From: Paracoccus zeaxanthinifaciens ATCC 21588
Lineage (GTDB): Bacteria; Pseudomonadota; Alphaproteobacteria; Rhodobacterales; Rhodobacteraceae
Length of the DNA: 64,000 nt
Assembly: GCF_000420145.1 (NCBI RefSeq)
Contig: NZ_ATUJ01000004.1
Location: forward strand, 1-64,000
Reading direction: 5' to 3'
The first letter of the stretch is position 1; every line of letters begins with the position of its first letter. Shown here piece by piece: positions 52,725 to 62,428 of the stretch. The translations under genes and the position numbers were made by a program. Below the pieces are notes generated by a model. It saw nothing but the letters and a program-made list of their open reading frames with translations, was not told the origin of the DNA and did no database searches.

Positions 52725-54860
52725 ATGACAAAACCGACATTGCAGGACTGGCGCGCACTGGCCGAGAAAGAGCTGAAGGGCCGCGATCCCGACAGCCTGA
52801 CCTGGGACACGCTGGAAGGCATCGCGGTCAAGCCGCTCTATACGCAGGCCGATACCGACGGGCTGGATCACATGAACAGCCTGCCGGGCATCGCGCCCTT
52901 CACGCGCGGGCCACGCGCCACGATGTATGCGGGCCGCCCCTGGACGATCCGGCAATATGCGGGCTTTTCCACGGCCGAGGAATCGAACGCCTTCTATCGC
53001 CGCAACCTTGCGGCGGGTCAGCAGGGCGTCTCGGTCGCCTTCGACCTGGCCACCCATCGCGGCTATGACAGCGACCATCCGCGGGTCGAGGGCGATGTCG
53101 GCAAGGCGGGTGTCGCCATCGACAGCGTCGAGGACATGAAGATCCTGTTCGACGGCATCCCGCTGGACAAGGTCAGCGTCAGCATGACCATGAACGGCGC
53201 CGTGATCCCGATCCTTGCGAATTTCATCGTCGCGGGCGAGGAACAGGGCCACGACAAGTCGGTCCTGTCCGGCACCATCCAGAACGACATCCTGAAAGAG
53301 TTCATGGTGCGGAACACCTATATCTATCCGCCCGAGCCCTCGATGCGGATCATTTCCGACATCATCGAATTCACCAGTTCCGAGATGCCTCGCTTCAACA
53401 GCATCTCGATCTCGGGCTATCACATGCAAGAGGCCGGGGCGAACCTGGTGCAGGAGCTTGCCTATACGCTGGCCGACGGGCGCGAATATGTGCGCGCGGC
53501 CATCGCGGCGGGCATGGATGTCGATGCCTTCGCGGGGCGGCTGTCCTTCTTCTTCGCCATCGGCATGAACTTCTTCATGGAGATCGCCAAGCTGCGCGCC
53601 GCGCGCCTGCTGTGGCACCGCATCATGGACGAATTCGGCGCGAAGAAGCCGGGGTCCAAGATGCTGCGCACCCATTGCCAGACCTCGGGCGTCAGCTTGC
53701 AGGAACAGGACCCCTACAACAACGTGGTCCGCACGGCCTACGAGGCGATGTCGGCGGCCCTTGGCGGCACGCAGTCGCTGCACACCAACGCGCTGGACGA
53801 GGCCATCGCCCTGCCCACCGATTTCAGCGCCCGCATCGCGCGGAACACGCAGCTGATCCTGCAAGAGGAAACCGGCATCACAAATGTCGTCGATCCGCTG
53901 GCGGGCAGCTACTATATCGAAAGCCTGACCGCCGAACTGGCCGAGAAGGCATGGGCCCTGATCGAAGAGGTCGAGGAGATGGGCGGCATGACCAAGGCCG
54001 TCGCCTCGGGCATGCCCAAGCTGCGGATCGAGGAAACGGCGGCGCGGCGACAGGCCCTGATCGACCGGGGCGAGGATGTGATCGTCGGCGTCAACAAGTA
54101 CCGCAAGGACAAGGAAGACCCGATCGACATTCTGGACGTGGACAACGTCAAGGTCCGCGCCAGCCAGATCGCGCGGCTTGAACATATCCGTTCCACCCGC
54201 AACGAGGCCGCCTGCCAGGCGGCGCTGGACGAACTTGCCCGCCGCGCCACGCAGGGCGGCAACCTGCTGGCCGCCGCCGTCGAGGCAGCCCGCGCACGCG
54301 CAACCGTAGGGGAGATCAGCATGGCGATGGAAAAGGAATTCGGGCGTCACCGCGCCGAGGTCAAGACGCTGGCCGGTGTCTATGGCGCGGCCTACGAGGG
54401 CGACGAGGGCTTTGCCCAGATCCAGCGCGACGTGGAAACCTTCGCCGAGGAGGAAGGCCGCCGTCCCCGGATGCTGGTCGTCAAGATGGGCCAGGACGGC
54501 CACGACCGCGGCGCCAAGGTGATCGCGACCGCCTTCGCCGATATCGGCTTCGACGTCGATGTCGGCCCGCTGTTCCAGACCCCCGAGGAGGCCGCGCAGG
54601 ATGCCGTGGACAACGACGTGCATGTCGTGGGCATCAGCAGCCAGGCCGCCGGGCACAAGACCTTGGCGCCAAAGCTGATCGAGGCGCTGAAGGCGCAGGG
54701 TGCGGGTGACATCCTTGTGATCTGCGGCGGCGTCATCCCGCAGCAGGATTACGAGTTCCTGCAGAGGGCCGGCGTCAAGGCGATCTTCGGGCCGGGCACC
54801 AACATCCCCTCGGCCGCGGCGGATATCCTGAAGCTGATCCGCGAGGCGCGTCAGGCCTGA
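52725..54860 (+). CDS. mcm: Methylmalonyl-CoA mutase (single chain)
   Basis: A 711-aa adenosylcobalamin enzyme converting methylmalonyl-CoA to succinyl-CoA, completing propionate assimilation. The TIM-barrel part has [34 protein letters not shown] and [11 protein letters not shown]; the C-terminal B12-binding domain has [13 protein letters not shown] with the lower-ligand His (DxHxxG). Length is that of the homodimeric type, so no partner subunit is needed. AAAGGATG is upstream. No TTTGCAAA motif was seen in its own upstream region. Confidence 0.96.
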   Translation: MTKPTLQDWRALAEKELKGRDPDSLTWDTLEGIAVKPLYTQADTDGLDHMNSLPGIAPFTRGPRATMYAGRPWTIRQYAGFSTAEESNAFYRRNLAAGQQGVSVAFDLATHRGYDSDHPRVEGDVGKAGVAIDSVEDMKILFDGIPLDKVSVSMTMNGAVIPILANFIVAGEEQGHDKSVLSGTIQNDILKEFMVRNTYIYPPEPSMRIISDIIEFTSSEMPRFNSISISGYHMQEAGANLVQELAYTLADGREYVRAAIAAGMDVDAFAGRLSFFFAIGMNFFMEIAKLRAARLLWHRIMDEFGAKKPGSKMLRTHCQTSGVSLQEQDPYNNVVRTAYEAMSAALGGTQSLHTNALDEAIALPTDFSARIARNTQLILQEETGITNVVDPLAGSYYIESLTAELAEKAWALIEEVEEMGGMTKAVASGMPKLRIEETAARRQALIDRGEDVIVGVNKYRKDKEDPIDILDVDNVKVRASQIARLEHIRSTRNEAACQAALDELARRATQGGNLLAAAVEAARARATVGEISMAMEKEFGRHRAEVKTLAGVYGAAYEGDEGFAQIQRDVETFAEEEGRRPRMLVVKMGQDGHDRGAKVIATAFADIGFDVDVGPLFQTPEEAAQDAVDNDVHVVGISSQAAGHKTLAPKLIEALKAQGAGDILVICGGVIPQQDYEFLQRAGVKAIFGPGTNIPSAAADILKLIREARQA

Positions 54861-54951
54861 CCCCCCGCCGTCCGGGCCCAAGGTGCGGGCGGCGCTTGCG
54901 CTTGCCCTTGGCCGCCCGCTGTGGAACCTATCGGTCAGATCAGGAGGTCAC

Positions 54952-55776
54952 ATGAACGACGGACGCAACGGATCGGTCAAGCAGTTCATCTGCATCAAGT
55001 GGGGCGAGAAGTTCGGCCCGGATTACGTGAACCGGCTTCATGGGATGATCTCTCGGAACGTGACGCCTCCGTTCCGGCTGTATTGCTTCACCGATGACGG
55101 GACCGGGCTGAACCCCGACATCGCCGTCCGACCCCTGCCCGATTTCAAATACCGCACGCCGCAGCGGACGCGGGGAAAATGGCCGAAATCGCGGCTCTGG
55201 GGCGATCTGGGCGACGTGACGGGCGTTGTCCTGTTCCTGGATCTGGACGTGGTGATCACCGGCGATCTGGACGGGTTCTTCGAATATGGCGACCCCGACG
55301 ACACGATCCTGGGGCTGAACCCCAACACCCCGCTGGAGAAGATGGGCCAGACCTCGGTCTATCGCATGCGCGTGGGCAAGCTGGCGCCCCTGCAGGAAAT
55401 CTTCCGCGCCGATCCGCAGGCTGCCGCGGACAAGTACAAGTATGAACAGCGCTTCGTGACCCGCAACGCGCCGGGGGGCGTCAAGTTCTGGCCGCGCGGC
55501 TGGCTGGCGCATTTCCGGATGCATTGCATCCCGAACTTTCCGCTGAACTATTTCCGCGATGCGAAGATCCCGCCCAGGGCGCGGATCGTGATCTTTCCGG
55601 GCCTGGTCAATCCGCCCGACGCCATCGCGGGCCGCTGGTACGAGGATGGCGACCATGTTAGCCCGCGCGAACACCTGCGCCGCGCCTTCAACGGCCAGCG
55701 CCGCGAAAGCTTCGTGAAACACATGCGCCACTACGTCCGCCCCACCCCCTGGGTCGAAAGGCTGTGGCGCGAATGA
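54952..55776 (+). CDS. Putative glycosyltransferase
   Basis: A 274-aa protein with a GT-A-like pattern: KQFICIKWGEKFGPDYVNRL, LPDFKYR, and VVLFLDLDVVITGDLDGFF with the DxD metal motif, then HCIPNFPLNYF. AGGAGGTCAC directly precedes ATG 54952. Likely modifies a surface glycan or lipid; sugar and acceptor unknown. Its stop overlaps the next gene (ATGA). Confidence 0.75.
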   Translation: MNDGRNGSVKQFICIKWGEKFGPDYVNRLHGMISRNVTPPFRLYCFTDDGTGLNPDIAVRPLPDFKYRTPQRTRGKWPKSRLWGDLGDVTGVVLFLDLDVVITGDLDGFFEYGDPDDTILGLNPNTPLEKMGQTSVYRMRVGKLAPLQEIFRADPQAAADKYKYEQRFVTRNAPGGVKFWPRGWLAHFRMHCIPNFPLNYFRDAKIPPRARIVIFPGLVNPPDAIAGRWYEDGDHVSPREHLRRAFNGQRRESFVKHMRHYVRPTPWVERLWRE

Positions 55777-56309
55777 GCCTGCCGCGCGCCCCTGACCGCC
55801 TGCCCGAGGACATGGCCGCCGCGCTTGGCCACGCGATCGCGGGTTTCGGCTTTCTCGAAGAGGCGCTGAAGCGGGCCATCTTCTCGTTGACGCGGCAGGG
55901 TCTGGGCGAGGATGCGACCGATCAGCAGCTGGAACGCTGGCTGAAGCGGATGGAGGATATCGCCGACGACTCGCTCGGCACGCTGATCGACAGCTTCGGC
56001 GCGGCGATGAAGCACGCGCGGATCGCCGAACGAGAGGTGCTGGTCGAGCGGCTGGGCGTCCAGCGCCTGCGCCGCAACCTGCTGTGCCATGCCAGCTGGC
56101 GTCCCGGCCGGACACCGGGCGCCTGGCACCCCACCTTCATCAACACGCGCGGCGAACGCCATCCCGACGACATGACCGCCGAGGATATCCAAGAGATCCA
56201 CGCCGAGACCCTGCGCATCGCCCGCCGCGTCGTCTCGATCATGCGCGAGACCGGGATCGAGGGCGAATGGGTCGCCGAGTGGGAGGACGAGGATGCGCCT
56301 GACCGCTGA
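55773..56309 (+). CDS. Hypothetical helical protein
   Basis: A 178-aa soluble, mostly helical protein (GFLEEALKRAIFSLTRQGLG, ERLGVQRLRRNLLCHASW). Coupled by ATGA to the glycosyltransferase and overlapping the next gene by 17 bp. The LEEALKRAI/RNLLCH layout is loosely like proteins annotated near toxin or Abi-type helical domains, but I cannot assign it. Confidence 0.7.
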   Translation: MSLPRAPDRLPEDMAAALGHAIAGFGFLEEALKRAIFSLTRQGLGEDATDQQLERWLKRMEDIADDSLGTLIDSFGAAMKHARIAEREVLVERLGVQRLRRNLLCHASWRPGRTPGAWHPTFINTRGERHPDDMTAEDIQEIHAETLRIARRVVSIMRETGIEGEWVAEWEDEDAPDR

Positions 56310-56736
56310 CTATCCCCCGATCTGGCTGGCGGGCTTCGTGGCGGGCGCATGGGGTCTGGGCCGCGTCCTTCCCGCGGGCCCCGGCTGGCTGGTCTGGCCG
56401 GGCCGCGTGCTGGTGCTGCTGGGTCTTCTGCTGATGGCATGGGCCGCCGTGACGATGCTGGCCGCGCGCACCACCGTCGATCCGCATGGCAGCCCGCAGG
56501 CGCTTGTCACGCACGGGCCGTTCCGCCTGTCGCGCAATCCGATCTATCTGGGCGACCTCGTGATCCTCGTGGGGCTGTCCCTGTCCTTCGGGGCCTGGAT
56601 CGCCGCGCCCGCCCTGGGTTGGCTGTTCGCCCGTATCGTGACGACCCGTTTCATCGCCCCCGAAGAGGCACGGCTCGCGCAGGCATTTCCGTTGCAGTTC
56701 GCGCAATTCCGGGCCCGAACGCGCCGCTGGATCTGA
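56293..56736 (+). CDS. Isoprenylcysteine-methyltransferase-like integral membrane protein
   Basis: A 147-aa membrane protein with about four hydrophobic segments and the ICMT/phospholipid-methyltransferase motif VTHGPFRLSRNPIYLGDLVI and EEARLAQAFPLQFAQFRART. Such bacterial proteins are methyltransferases of unclear substrate. It overlaps the preceding gene by 17 bp. Confidence 0.83.
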   Translation: MRLTADYPPIWLAGFVAGAWGLGRVLPAGPGWLVWPGRVLVLLGLLLMAWAAVTMLAARTTVDPHGSPQALVTHGPFRLSRNPIYLGDLVILVGLSLSFGAWIAAPALGWLFARIVTTRFIAPEEARLAQAFPLQFAQFRARTRRWI

Positions 56737-56820
56737 CGCATCGCGCAATTGCGGGTTTCGCGCGTTGCAAGCGTCGCTCCGACGGGCTAACACCCGCTGG
56801 ATCAAAGACAAGAGGCTGTC

Positions 56821-58110
56821 ATGTCGTCTCCCCTCCGTCTCGGCATCGCCGGGCTCGGCACCGTCGGGATCGGTGTCGTCAAGATCGTGCAGAAACACGC
56901 CGAACTGCTGTCCGCACGCAGCGGTCGCCCGGTCGAGATTACGGCCGTTTCCGCGCGCAACCGCACCCGCAACCGCGATGCGGACCTGTCCTCCTATCGG
57001 TGGGAGGACGACCCGATGGCCGTCGCCACCGCCGAGGATGTCGATGTCTTCATCGAACTGATCGGCGGCGATGCCGGCATCGCCCGCGACAGCATCGAGG
57101 CCGCGCTGCGCGCCGGCAAGGATGTCGTGACCGCCAACAAGGCGCTGCTGGCCGTCCACGGTCAGGAGCTGGCCGAACTGGCCGAAGGTCTGGGCCGCGT
57201 GATCCGCTTCGAGGCTGCGGTAGCAGGCGGCATTCCCGTCATCAAGGCCATGGCCGAAAGCATGGCGGGCAACCGGATCACGCGCGTGATGGGCGTGATG
57301 AACGGCACCTGCAACTATATCCTGACACGGATGGAAAGCGCGGGCCTGCCCTACGAGGCCGTCTTCGAAGAGGCGCGCCAGCTGGGCTACCTGGAAGCCG
57401 ACCCGACGCTGGACGTGGGCGGGATCGACGCCAGCCACAAGCTGGCGATCCTGTCCTCGATCGCCTTCGGCACCCGCGTCGATTTCGACGCCGTCGAGAT
57501 CGAGGGCATCGAGCGCGTCAGCATCGACGACATCCGCCGCGCCTCGGACATGGGCTATCGCATCAAGCTGCTGGGCGTCGCGCAGATGACCGCGCGCGGG
57601 CTAGAACAGCGCATGTCGCCCTGCCTCGTGCCCGCCGACAGCCCCCTGGGGCAGCTAATGGGCGGCACGAACATGGTCGTGGTCGAGGGCGACAGCGTCG
57701 GCCAGATCGTGCTGCGCGGCGCAGGTGCAGGCGAAGGCCCGACCGCCAGCGCCGTCATGTCCGACATCGTCGAGATCGCGCGTGGCCTTCGCCTGCCGGT
57801 CTTCGGGCAGCCCGCCGGGCGCCTCGTCTCGGCCCAGCCTGCCCGCACGGCGGTTCCGGCGGCCTACTATATGCGCCTCGAACTCCAGGACAAGCCGGGC
57901 GCGCTTGCCAAGGTCGCGGCAGTGCTGGGCGATGCCGGCATCTCGATCGACCGCATGCGCCAGTACGGTCAGCACAGCCCGGCCAGCGTGCCGGTCCTGG
58001 TCGTGACCCACAAGACCACCCCCGAGGCGATCGACCACGCGATCGAGGCACTGCCCAAGACCGGCGTCCTTGTCAGCGATCCGGTCGAGTTGCGCATCGA
58101 AGAAGTCTGA
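56821..58110 (+). CDS. hom: Homoserine dehydrogenase
   Basis: A 429-aa NAD(P)-dependent enzyme on the threonine/methionine branch of the aspartate pathway. Order: nucleotide-binding domain (GIAGLGTVGIGVVKI), catalytic domain (GVMNGTCNYILTRME, ADPTLDVGGIDASHKLAIL with the catalytic Lys), and a C-terminal ACT domain (ELQDKPGALAKVAAVLGDAG) for threonine feedback. Complete and of normal length. Confidence 0.96.
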   Translation: MSSPLRLGIAGLGTVGIGVVKIVQKHAELLSARSGRPVEITAVSARNRTRNRDADLSSYRWEDDPMAVATAEDVDVFIELIGGDAGIARDSIEAALRAGKDVVTANKALLAVHGQELAELAEGLGRVIRFEAAVAGGIPVIKAMAESMAGNRITRVMGVMNGTCNYILTRMESAGLPYEAVFEEARQLGYLEADPTLDVGGIDASHKLAILSSIAFGTRVDFDAVEIEGIERVSIDDIRRASDMGYRIKLLGVAQMTARGLEQRMSPCLVPADSPLGQLMGGTNMVVVEGDSVGQIVLRGAGAGEGPTASAVMSDIVEIARGLRLPVFGQPAGRLVSAQPARTAVPAAYYMRLELQDKPGALAKVAAVLGDAGISIDRMRQYGQHSPASVPVLVVTHKTTPEAIDHAIEALPKTGVLVSDPVELRIEEV

Positions 58111-58118
58111 AAACCGGA

Positions 58119-58140
58119 ACGGGGGCCGCAAGGCCCCCGT
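58119..58140 (+). terminator. Terminator of hom
   Basis: ACGGGGGCC (58119-58127), loop GCAA, GGCCCCCGT (58132-58140), then TT. Strong stem, short T-run. Confidence 0.65.
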
Positions 58141-58152
58141 TTCACATCGTGT

Positions 58153-58179
58153 CACCTGCCCGGCCATGCCGGGCAGGTG
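58153..58179 (-). terminator. Hairpin after the aldolase gene
   Basis: A 12-bp perfect inverted repeat (58153-58164 with 58168-58179), 10 bp beyond the stop of the minus-strand aldolase. The loop of 3 bases is tight and no T-run follows, so it may act with the neighbouring hom hairpin. Confidence 0.45.
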
Positions 58180-58188
58180 CCCGCAAGG

Positions 58189-59115
58189 TCAGGCGCCCTT
58201 GTAGATGTCGACCAGCTTCTGCAGCATGTCCAGCGCATCCTCGCGCGAACGCTGGAAGCTGTTGCGCCCGATGATCGACCCGTTTCCGCCACCGTCGCGG
58301 ATCGCGCGCGCGTCGTCATAGACGGCATCCGCGCCCTTGGCCGCACCGCCCGAGAAGACGACGATCCGGCGCCCGCCGAAGGATGCCTCCATGCAATGCT
58401 GCACGCGCTTCGCCTGGGTCGCGATGTCGATCTGCTTTTCCTCGTAGACCTTCTTGGCCTCGGGCAGCATCAGGTGGTCGGTCGACAGCTTGATCTTGAT
58501 GATGTGCGCGCCGATCAGCGCCGCGATCTGGGCCGCATAGGCTGCGATGTCGATCGCGGTCTCGCCGTCCTTGGTGATCGCCTCGCCGCGCGGATAGGAC
58601 CAGATGACGGTCGCGACGCCCTTGGCGGCCGCTTCCTTACGCATCTCGACGATCTCCTCGAACATGTCCAGCGCCATGTCCGACCCCGGATAGATCGTGA
58701 AGCCGATGGCGGCGCAGCCTAGGCGCAGCGCGTCGTCCACCGAAGCGGTGATCGCCTGGTTCTTGCCCGCCGTGTTCGACATCAGGCTGTTGGCGCTGTT
58801 CACCTTCAGGATCGTCGGGATCTGCCCCGCGAAGGTATCGGCCCCCGCCTCGATCATCCCGAGCGGCGCCGCATAGGCGTTCAGCCCGGCGTCGATCGCC
58901 AGCTGGTAGTGATAATGCGGATCGTAGCCCGCGGGGTTCGGCGCGAAGCTGCGTGCGGGACCATGCTCGAACCCCTGATCGACCGGCAGGATGATCATCT
59001 TGCCCGTGCCGGCCAGCTTGCCGGTCATCATCATGCGCGCCAGCTGGGCTTTGACGCCCGGCGTCTCCCCTTCGTAATTGGCGAGAATGCGGCGCACCGT
59101 GTCGGTCATCTGCAT
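58189..59115 (-). CDS. Class I (DhnA-type) fructose-bisphosphate aldolase
   Basis: A 308-aa Schiff-base aldolase of the archaeal/DhnA type, cleaving or making fructose 1,6-bisphosphate in glycolysis and gluconeogenesis. Seen: ILPVDQGFEHGPARSF, ILKVNSANSL, HIIKIKLSTDH with the likely Schiff-base lysine, and RRIVVFSGGAAKG for phosphate binding. AGGAAGAG lies 7 nt from ATG 59115. The upstream 215 bp also hold the leader of the divergent hypothetical gene. Confidence 0.92.
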   Translation of the reverse strand: MQMTDTVRRILANYEGETPGVKAQLARMMMTGKLAGTGKMIILPVDQGFEHGPARSFAPNPAGYDPHYHYQLAIDAGLNAYAAPLGMIEAGADTFAGQIPTILKVNSANSLMSNTAGKNQAITASVDDALRLGCAAIGFTIYPGSDMALDMFEEIVEMRKEAAAKGVATVIWSYPRGEAITKDGETAIDIAAYAAQIAALIGAHIIKIKLSTDHLMLPEAKKVYEEKQIDIATQAKRVQHCMEASFGGRRIVVFSGGAAKGADAVYDDARAIRDGGGNGSIIGRNSFQRSREDALDMLQKLVDIYKGA

Positions 59116-59330
59116 GGGAGAACTCTTCCTGATTGTGGGTCCGGGATGGGATAGCACGGCAATGCGACAAAACAATGCTGATGACGCTAACGGTCCGTAA
59201 ACAAATCCGTTTTGTTCGCCCGCCTGTCGATATGGACAGTTCTACATAAAATCGTCCGAGTTAACGATTCGGCAATCCGCGGCATTTGCGGCAAGTCCTC
59301 GGCATTCCTTTGCGTGAAAAGGCAGAACGA

Positions 59331-59759
59331 ATGCATATCAACGGCAATCTGAATAACCTGCACCTGCGCCTGTTCATCCAGAACGACAGCGCCGATGCCA
59401 GCTTCGAGACATCGCTTTTCAGCCGCGCCATCACCGTCGGCGCGGAGGAAATTCCTGAACCGTCCGAAACCGCATCGCAGACGGGCAGCGACGATCACCC
59501 CGCATGGGTGGCCCGCTCGGAGACCTATCGCCAGGCCGCCGAAACCGCGCGGGCGGAAGAGGCCGAGACGGAGGCGGCCCCGTCCGATCCGGAACCCGCG
59601 CCCGCGCCGGAACCGGAACCCGTGACAGAACCGGAAAGCGCGCCGGAACCCGATACAGCACAATCGGCGGAACCGGCCCCCGCCGCCCAGACCGGCACCC
59701 AGACCGGTTCCCCCGGCGGCAGCCGTCGCGGCGGGCTTTTCGGCTGGCTTGCGGGCTGA
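59331..59759 (+). CDS. Hypothetical protein with Pro/Glu-rich linker
   Basis: A 142-aa protein not recognised. The N-terminal 45 residues look folded (MHINGNLNNLHLRLFIQNDS), then a long acidic Pro-Ala-Glu region (about 60-120) and a short hydrophobic end GGLFGWLAG. No signal peptide. It converges with pgk and is divergent from the aldolase gene, so it is a lone plus-strand gene between glycolytic genes. Confidence 0.6.
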   Translation: MHINGNLNNLHLRLFIQNDSADASFETSLFSRAITVGAEEIPEPSETASQTGSDDHPAWVARSETYRQAAETARAEEAETEAAPSDPEPAPAPEPEPVTEPESAPEPDTAQSAEPAPAAQTGTQTGSPGGSRRGGLFGWLAG

Positions 59760-59765
59760 AACGAA

Positions 59766-59793
59766 AAAGGGCGGCCCGACATGGCCGCCCTTT
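59766..59793 (-). terminator. Terminator of pgk (possibly bidirectional)
   Basis: An 11-bp perfect stem pairs 59766-59776 with 59783-59793 across a 6-nt loop. On the minus strand it ends in five T, 7 bp after the pgk stop. On the plus strand it has three T and could also end the hypothetical gene. Confidence 0.82.
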
Positions 59794-59799
59794 CCGAAA

Positions 59800-61002
59800 T
59801 CAGTGCTTCGAGGCTTCCAGCGCCGCGACGCCCGGAAGCTCCTTCCCCTCCATCCACTCGAGGAACGCGCCCCCCGCGGTCGAGATGAAGGTGAACTTCT
59901 CGGCAGCACCCGCCTTGTTCAGTGCCGCGACGGTATCGCCCCCGCCCGCGACCGAGATCAGCGATCCCTGCTCGGTCATCTCGGCGGCACATGCGGCGGC
60001 GGCATTCGTCGCGGCATCGAAGGGCTCGATCTCGAAGGCGCCAAGGGGGCCGTTCCAGATCAGCGTCCGGCAGGCGGTCATGGCTTGGCGCAGCGCCTCG
60101 ACGGTCTCGGGGCCGGCATCCAGGATCATGGCATCCGCCGGGCATTCCCCGACCGGCAGCGTCTCGGAGGCGGCACCGGCCTTGAATTCGCGCGCGACCA
60201 CGATGTCGACCGGCAGGTGGATCTTGCAGCCGCCCGCCTCGGCCTTCTCGATGATGGCGCGGGCCGTGTCGGCCATGTCGCGCTCGGCCAGCGATTTGCC
60301 GACCTCGACGCCCTGGGCGACAAGGAAGGTGTTGGCCATGCCGCCGCCGATGACCAGGTGATCGACCTTCTCGATCAGGTTCGTCAGCAGCTCCAGCTTG
60401 GTGGACACCTTGGCACCGCCGACGACGGCCATGACCGGTCGCTGCGGATCGCCCAGGGCCGCGTCAAGCGCCTTCAGCTCGGCCTCCATCAGGCGGCCCG
60501 CGCCTGCGGGCAGCAGCCGCGCCAGCCCCTCGGTCGAGGCATGCGCCCGGTGCGCCGCCGAGAAGGCGTCGTTGATGTAGACGCTGCCGAGCGCCGCCAT
60601 CGAGGCCGCGAAGGTCGCGTCGTTCGTCTCCTCGCCCTCGTGGAAGCGGGTATTCTCCATCAGGGCGACCTGCCCCTTTTCCAGCGCGGCGACGGCACGC
60701 TTGGCAGGGCCGCCGATGCAGTCCTCGGCGAAGACCACCGGCTGGCCCAGGGCCTCTTCCAGCGCTGGCACGATCTGCTTCAGGCTCATGCCCTCGACGC
60801 GCTTGCCCTTGGGGCGGTCGAAATGCGCCAGCAGGACGGGGATGCCGCCTGCCGCCTGGATGTCCTTGACGGTCGGGACGATCTTCTCGATGCGCGTCGC
60901 GTCGGTCACGCGGCCATTTTCCACGGGGACGTTCACATCGACGCGCGTCAGGACGACCTTTCCGTCAAGATCCATGTCGTCGATGCTGTTGAACTGGGCC
61001 AT
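59800..61002 (-). CDS. pgk: Phosphoglycerate kinase
   Basis: A 400-aa glycolytic kinase. Seen: [28 protein letters not shown] (variant of SHxGRPxG), [30 protein letters not shown], and [13 protein letters not shown] at the nucleotide site. Complete. AAAGGACG precedes ATG 61002; the frame runs open 132 nt further upstream without support. Confidence 0.96.
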   Translation of the reverse strand: MAQFNSIDDMDLDGKVVLTRVDVNVPVENGRVTDATRIEKIVPTVKDIQAAGGIPVLLAHFDRPKGKRVEGMSLKQIVPALEEALGQPVVFAEDCIGGPAKRAVAALEKGQVALMENTRFHEGEETNDATFAASMAALGSVYINDAFSAAHRAHASTEGLARLLPAGAGRLMEAELKALDAALGDPQRPVMAVVGGAKVSTKLELLTNLIEKVDHLVIGGGMANTFLVAQGVEVGKSLAERDMADTARAIIEKAEAGGCKIHLPVDIVVAREFKAGAASETLPVGECPADAMILDAGPETVEALRQAMTACRTLIWNGPLGAFEIEPFDAATNAAAACAAEMTEQGSLISVAGGGDTVAALNKAGAAEKFTFISTAGGAFLEWMEGKELPGVAALEASKH

Positions 61003-61181
61003 GTCGCGTCCTTTCGGGCTTGCAATATGCTTTGCATGGCTTGTCCCGCATGGCGCGGGGATCGTCAACTGGCGCTTGGGCGGGATCATGCCGCCGCCAC
61101 GCGCCCCGTCACGGTTTCGCGCGTTGTGCTTCACCGATCAAACCCCTAGATGTCAGGACGAACCTGCGAGAGGAGGGCCCT

Positions 61182-61688
61182 ATGGCCGATATCAAGGACC
61201 CCGAGAACACCATCATCATCGAGCTGAAGGACGGCCCCGTCGTCATCGAGCTTCTGCCCGACGTGGCCCCCAAGCATGCCGAGCGCATGAAGGAACTGGC
61301 CCGCGCAGGCGCCTATGACAACGTGGCCTTCCACCGCGTCATCGACGGCTTCATGGCCCAGACCGGCGACGTGCAGCACGCCAACATGGAAAAGGACTAC
61401 AACCCCGGTCGCGCAGGCACCGGCGGCTCGGACCTGCCGGACCTTCCGGCCGAATTCTCGGGCGTGCCGCATGACCGTGGAACCCTGGGCGCGGCGCGTT
61501 CGCAGAACCCGAACAGCGCGAACAGCCAGTTCTTCATCAACTTCAATGACAACCACTTCCTGAACCGCCAGTACACGGTCTATGGCCGCGTCATCTCGGG
61601 GATGGAAGCCGTCGACAAGATCCAGCGCGGCGAGCCGCCTGCGAACCCCGACCGCATGATCAGCGTCAAGGTGGCCGCAGATGCGTAA
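61182..61688 (+). CDS. Cytoplasmic cyclophilin-type peptidyl-prolyl isomerase
   Basis: A 168-aa cyclophilin without a signal peptide. Catalytic and binding residues are in FHRVIDGFMAQTGD, NSANSQFFINF and LNRQYTVYGRVISGM. Speeds proline cis-trans isomerisation in protein folding. GAGGAGGG precedes the ATG. The next gene is a secreted paralogue overlapping by 8 bp. Confidence 0.94.
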   Translation: MADIKDPENTIIIELKDGPVVIELLPDVAPKHAERMKELARAGAYDNVAFHRVIDGFMAQTGDVQHANMEKDYNPGRAGTGGSDLPDLPAEFSGVPHDRGTLGAARSQNPNSANSQFFINFNDNHFLNRQYTVYGRVISGMEAVDKIQRGEPPANPDRMISVKVAADA

Positions 61689-62328
61689 GGCATTCCTGAT
61701 CCCCGCAATCCTGGCGATGGGCGCGCATGGCGCCATCGCGCAGGACGCCCCCGAGGTCGAGGATACCGACGGCCCGAACATGGTCATCACCGTGGCCGAT
61801 GCCGAGGGCGCCGAGAAGGGCACCATCACGCTGGACCTGCGCGAGGACCTGGCCCCGGCCCATGTCGCGCGCCTGGTCGAGCTGGCCGAGAGCGGCGCCT
61901 ATGACAACGTGGTCTTCCACCGCGTCATCGACGGCTTCATGGCCCAGACCGGCGATGTCGAATACGGCAAGCAGGACGGCGATACCGGCATGGCGGGCAT
62001 GGGCGGTTCCGACCTGCCCGACCTCGAGGCCGAGTTCACCGACACCTCGTTCCAGCGCGGCACGGTCGGCATGGCGCGCGCCATGGATCCGAACAGCGCC
62101 AACAGCCAGTTCTTCATCAACTATGCCGCGACGCCGTTCCTTGATGGGGAATACACCGTCGTCGGTCAGCTGATCGAGGGCTGGGACGTGCTGGACGCCA
62201 TCAAGAAGGGCGACAGCTCGCGTCAGGGCAACGGCAAGGTCGAGGCCCCCGACTATATGGCGACCGTCGTCATCGAGGGCGCCGAGGCACCCGCCGAAGA
62301 CGCCGAGGCCGAGGAAGCCGACGGCTGA
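61681..62328 (+). CDS. Periplasmic cyclophilin-type peptidyl-prolyl isomerase
   Basis: A 215-aa secreted cyclophilin: signal peptide RKAFLIPAILAMGAHGAIAQ, the same active-site wording as the preceding gene (FHRVIDGFMAQTGD, NSANSQFFINYAATPF), and an acidic C-terminal tail (about 200-215). Likely a tandem duplication with export gained, giving one enzyme on each side of the membrane. A terminator follows. Confidence 0.93.
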   Translation: MRKAFLIPAILAMGAHGAIAQDAPEVEDTDGPNMVITVADAEGAEKGTITLDLREDLAPAHVARLVELAESGAYDNVVFHRVIDGFMAQTGDVEYGKQDGDTGMAGMGGSDLPDLEAEFTDTSFQRGTVGMARAMDPNSANSQFFINYAATPFLDGEYTVVGQLIEGWDVLDAIKKGDSSRQGNGKVEAPDYMATVVIEGAEAPAEDAEAEEADG

Positions 62329-62337
62329 TCACCGGAA

Positions 62338-62360
62338 AAGGGGGCTGCGGCCCCCTTCTT
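62338..62360 (+). terminator. Terminator after the cyclophilin pair
   Basis: AAGGGGGC, loop TGCG, GCCCCCTT, then CTT, 10 bp after the second cyclophilin stop. Confidence 0.7.
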
Positions 62361-62428
62361 CATTCGGGCCGCCCGCGACGGCCATAATGCACTTGCAGCA
62401 CGGGCGATGCCGTCACTACTGTGCGGAC

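Noticed and set aside
52668..54881. Extension of the DUF4174 frame upstream, opposite the mutase gene
   Set aside because: A ribosome site and signal peptide place the real start at 52667; the extension is antisense to methylmalonyl-CoA mutase.
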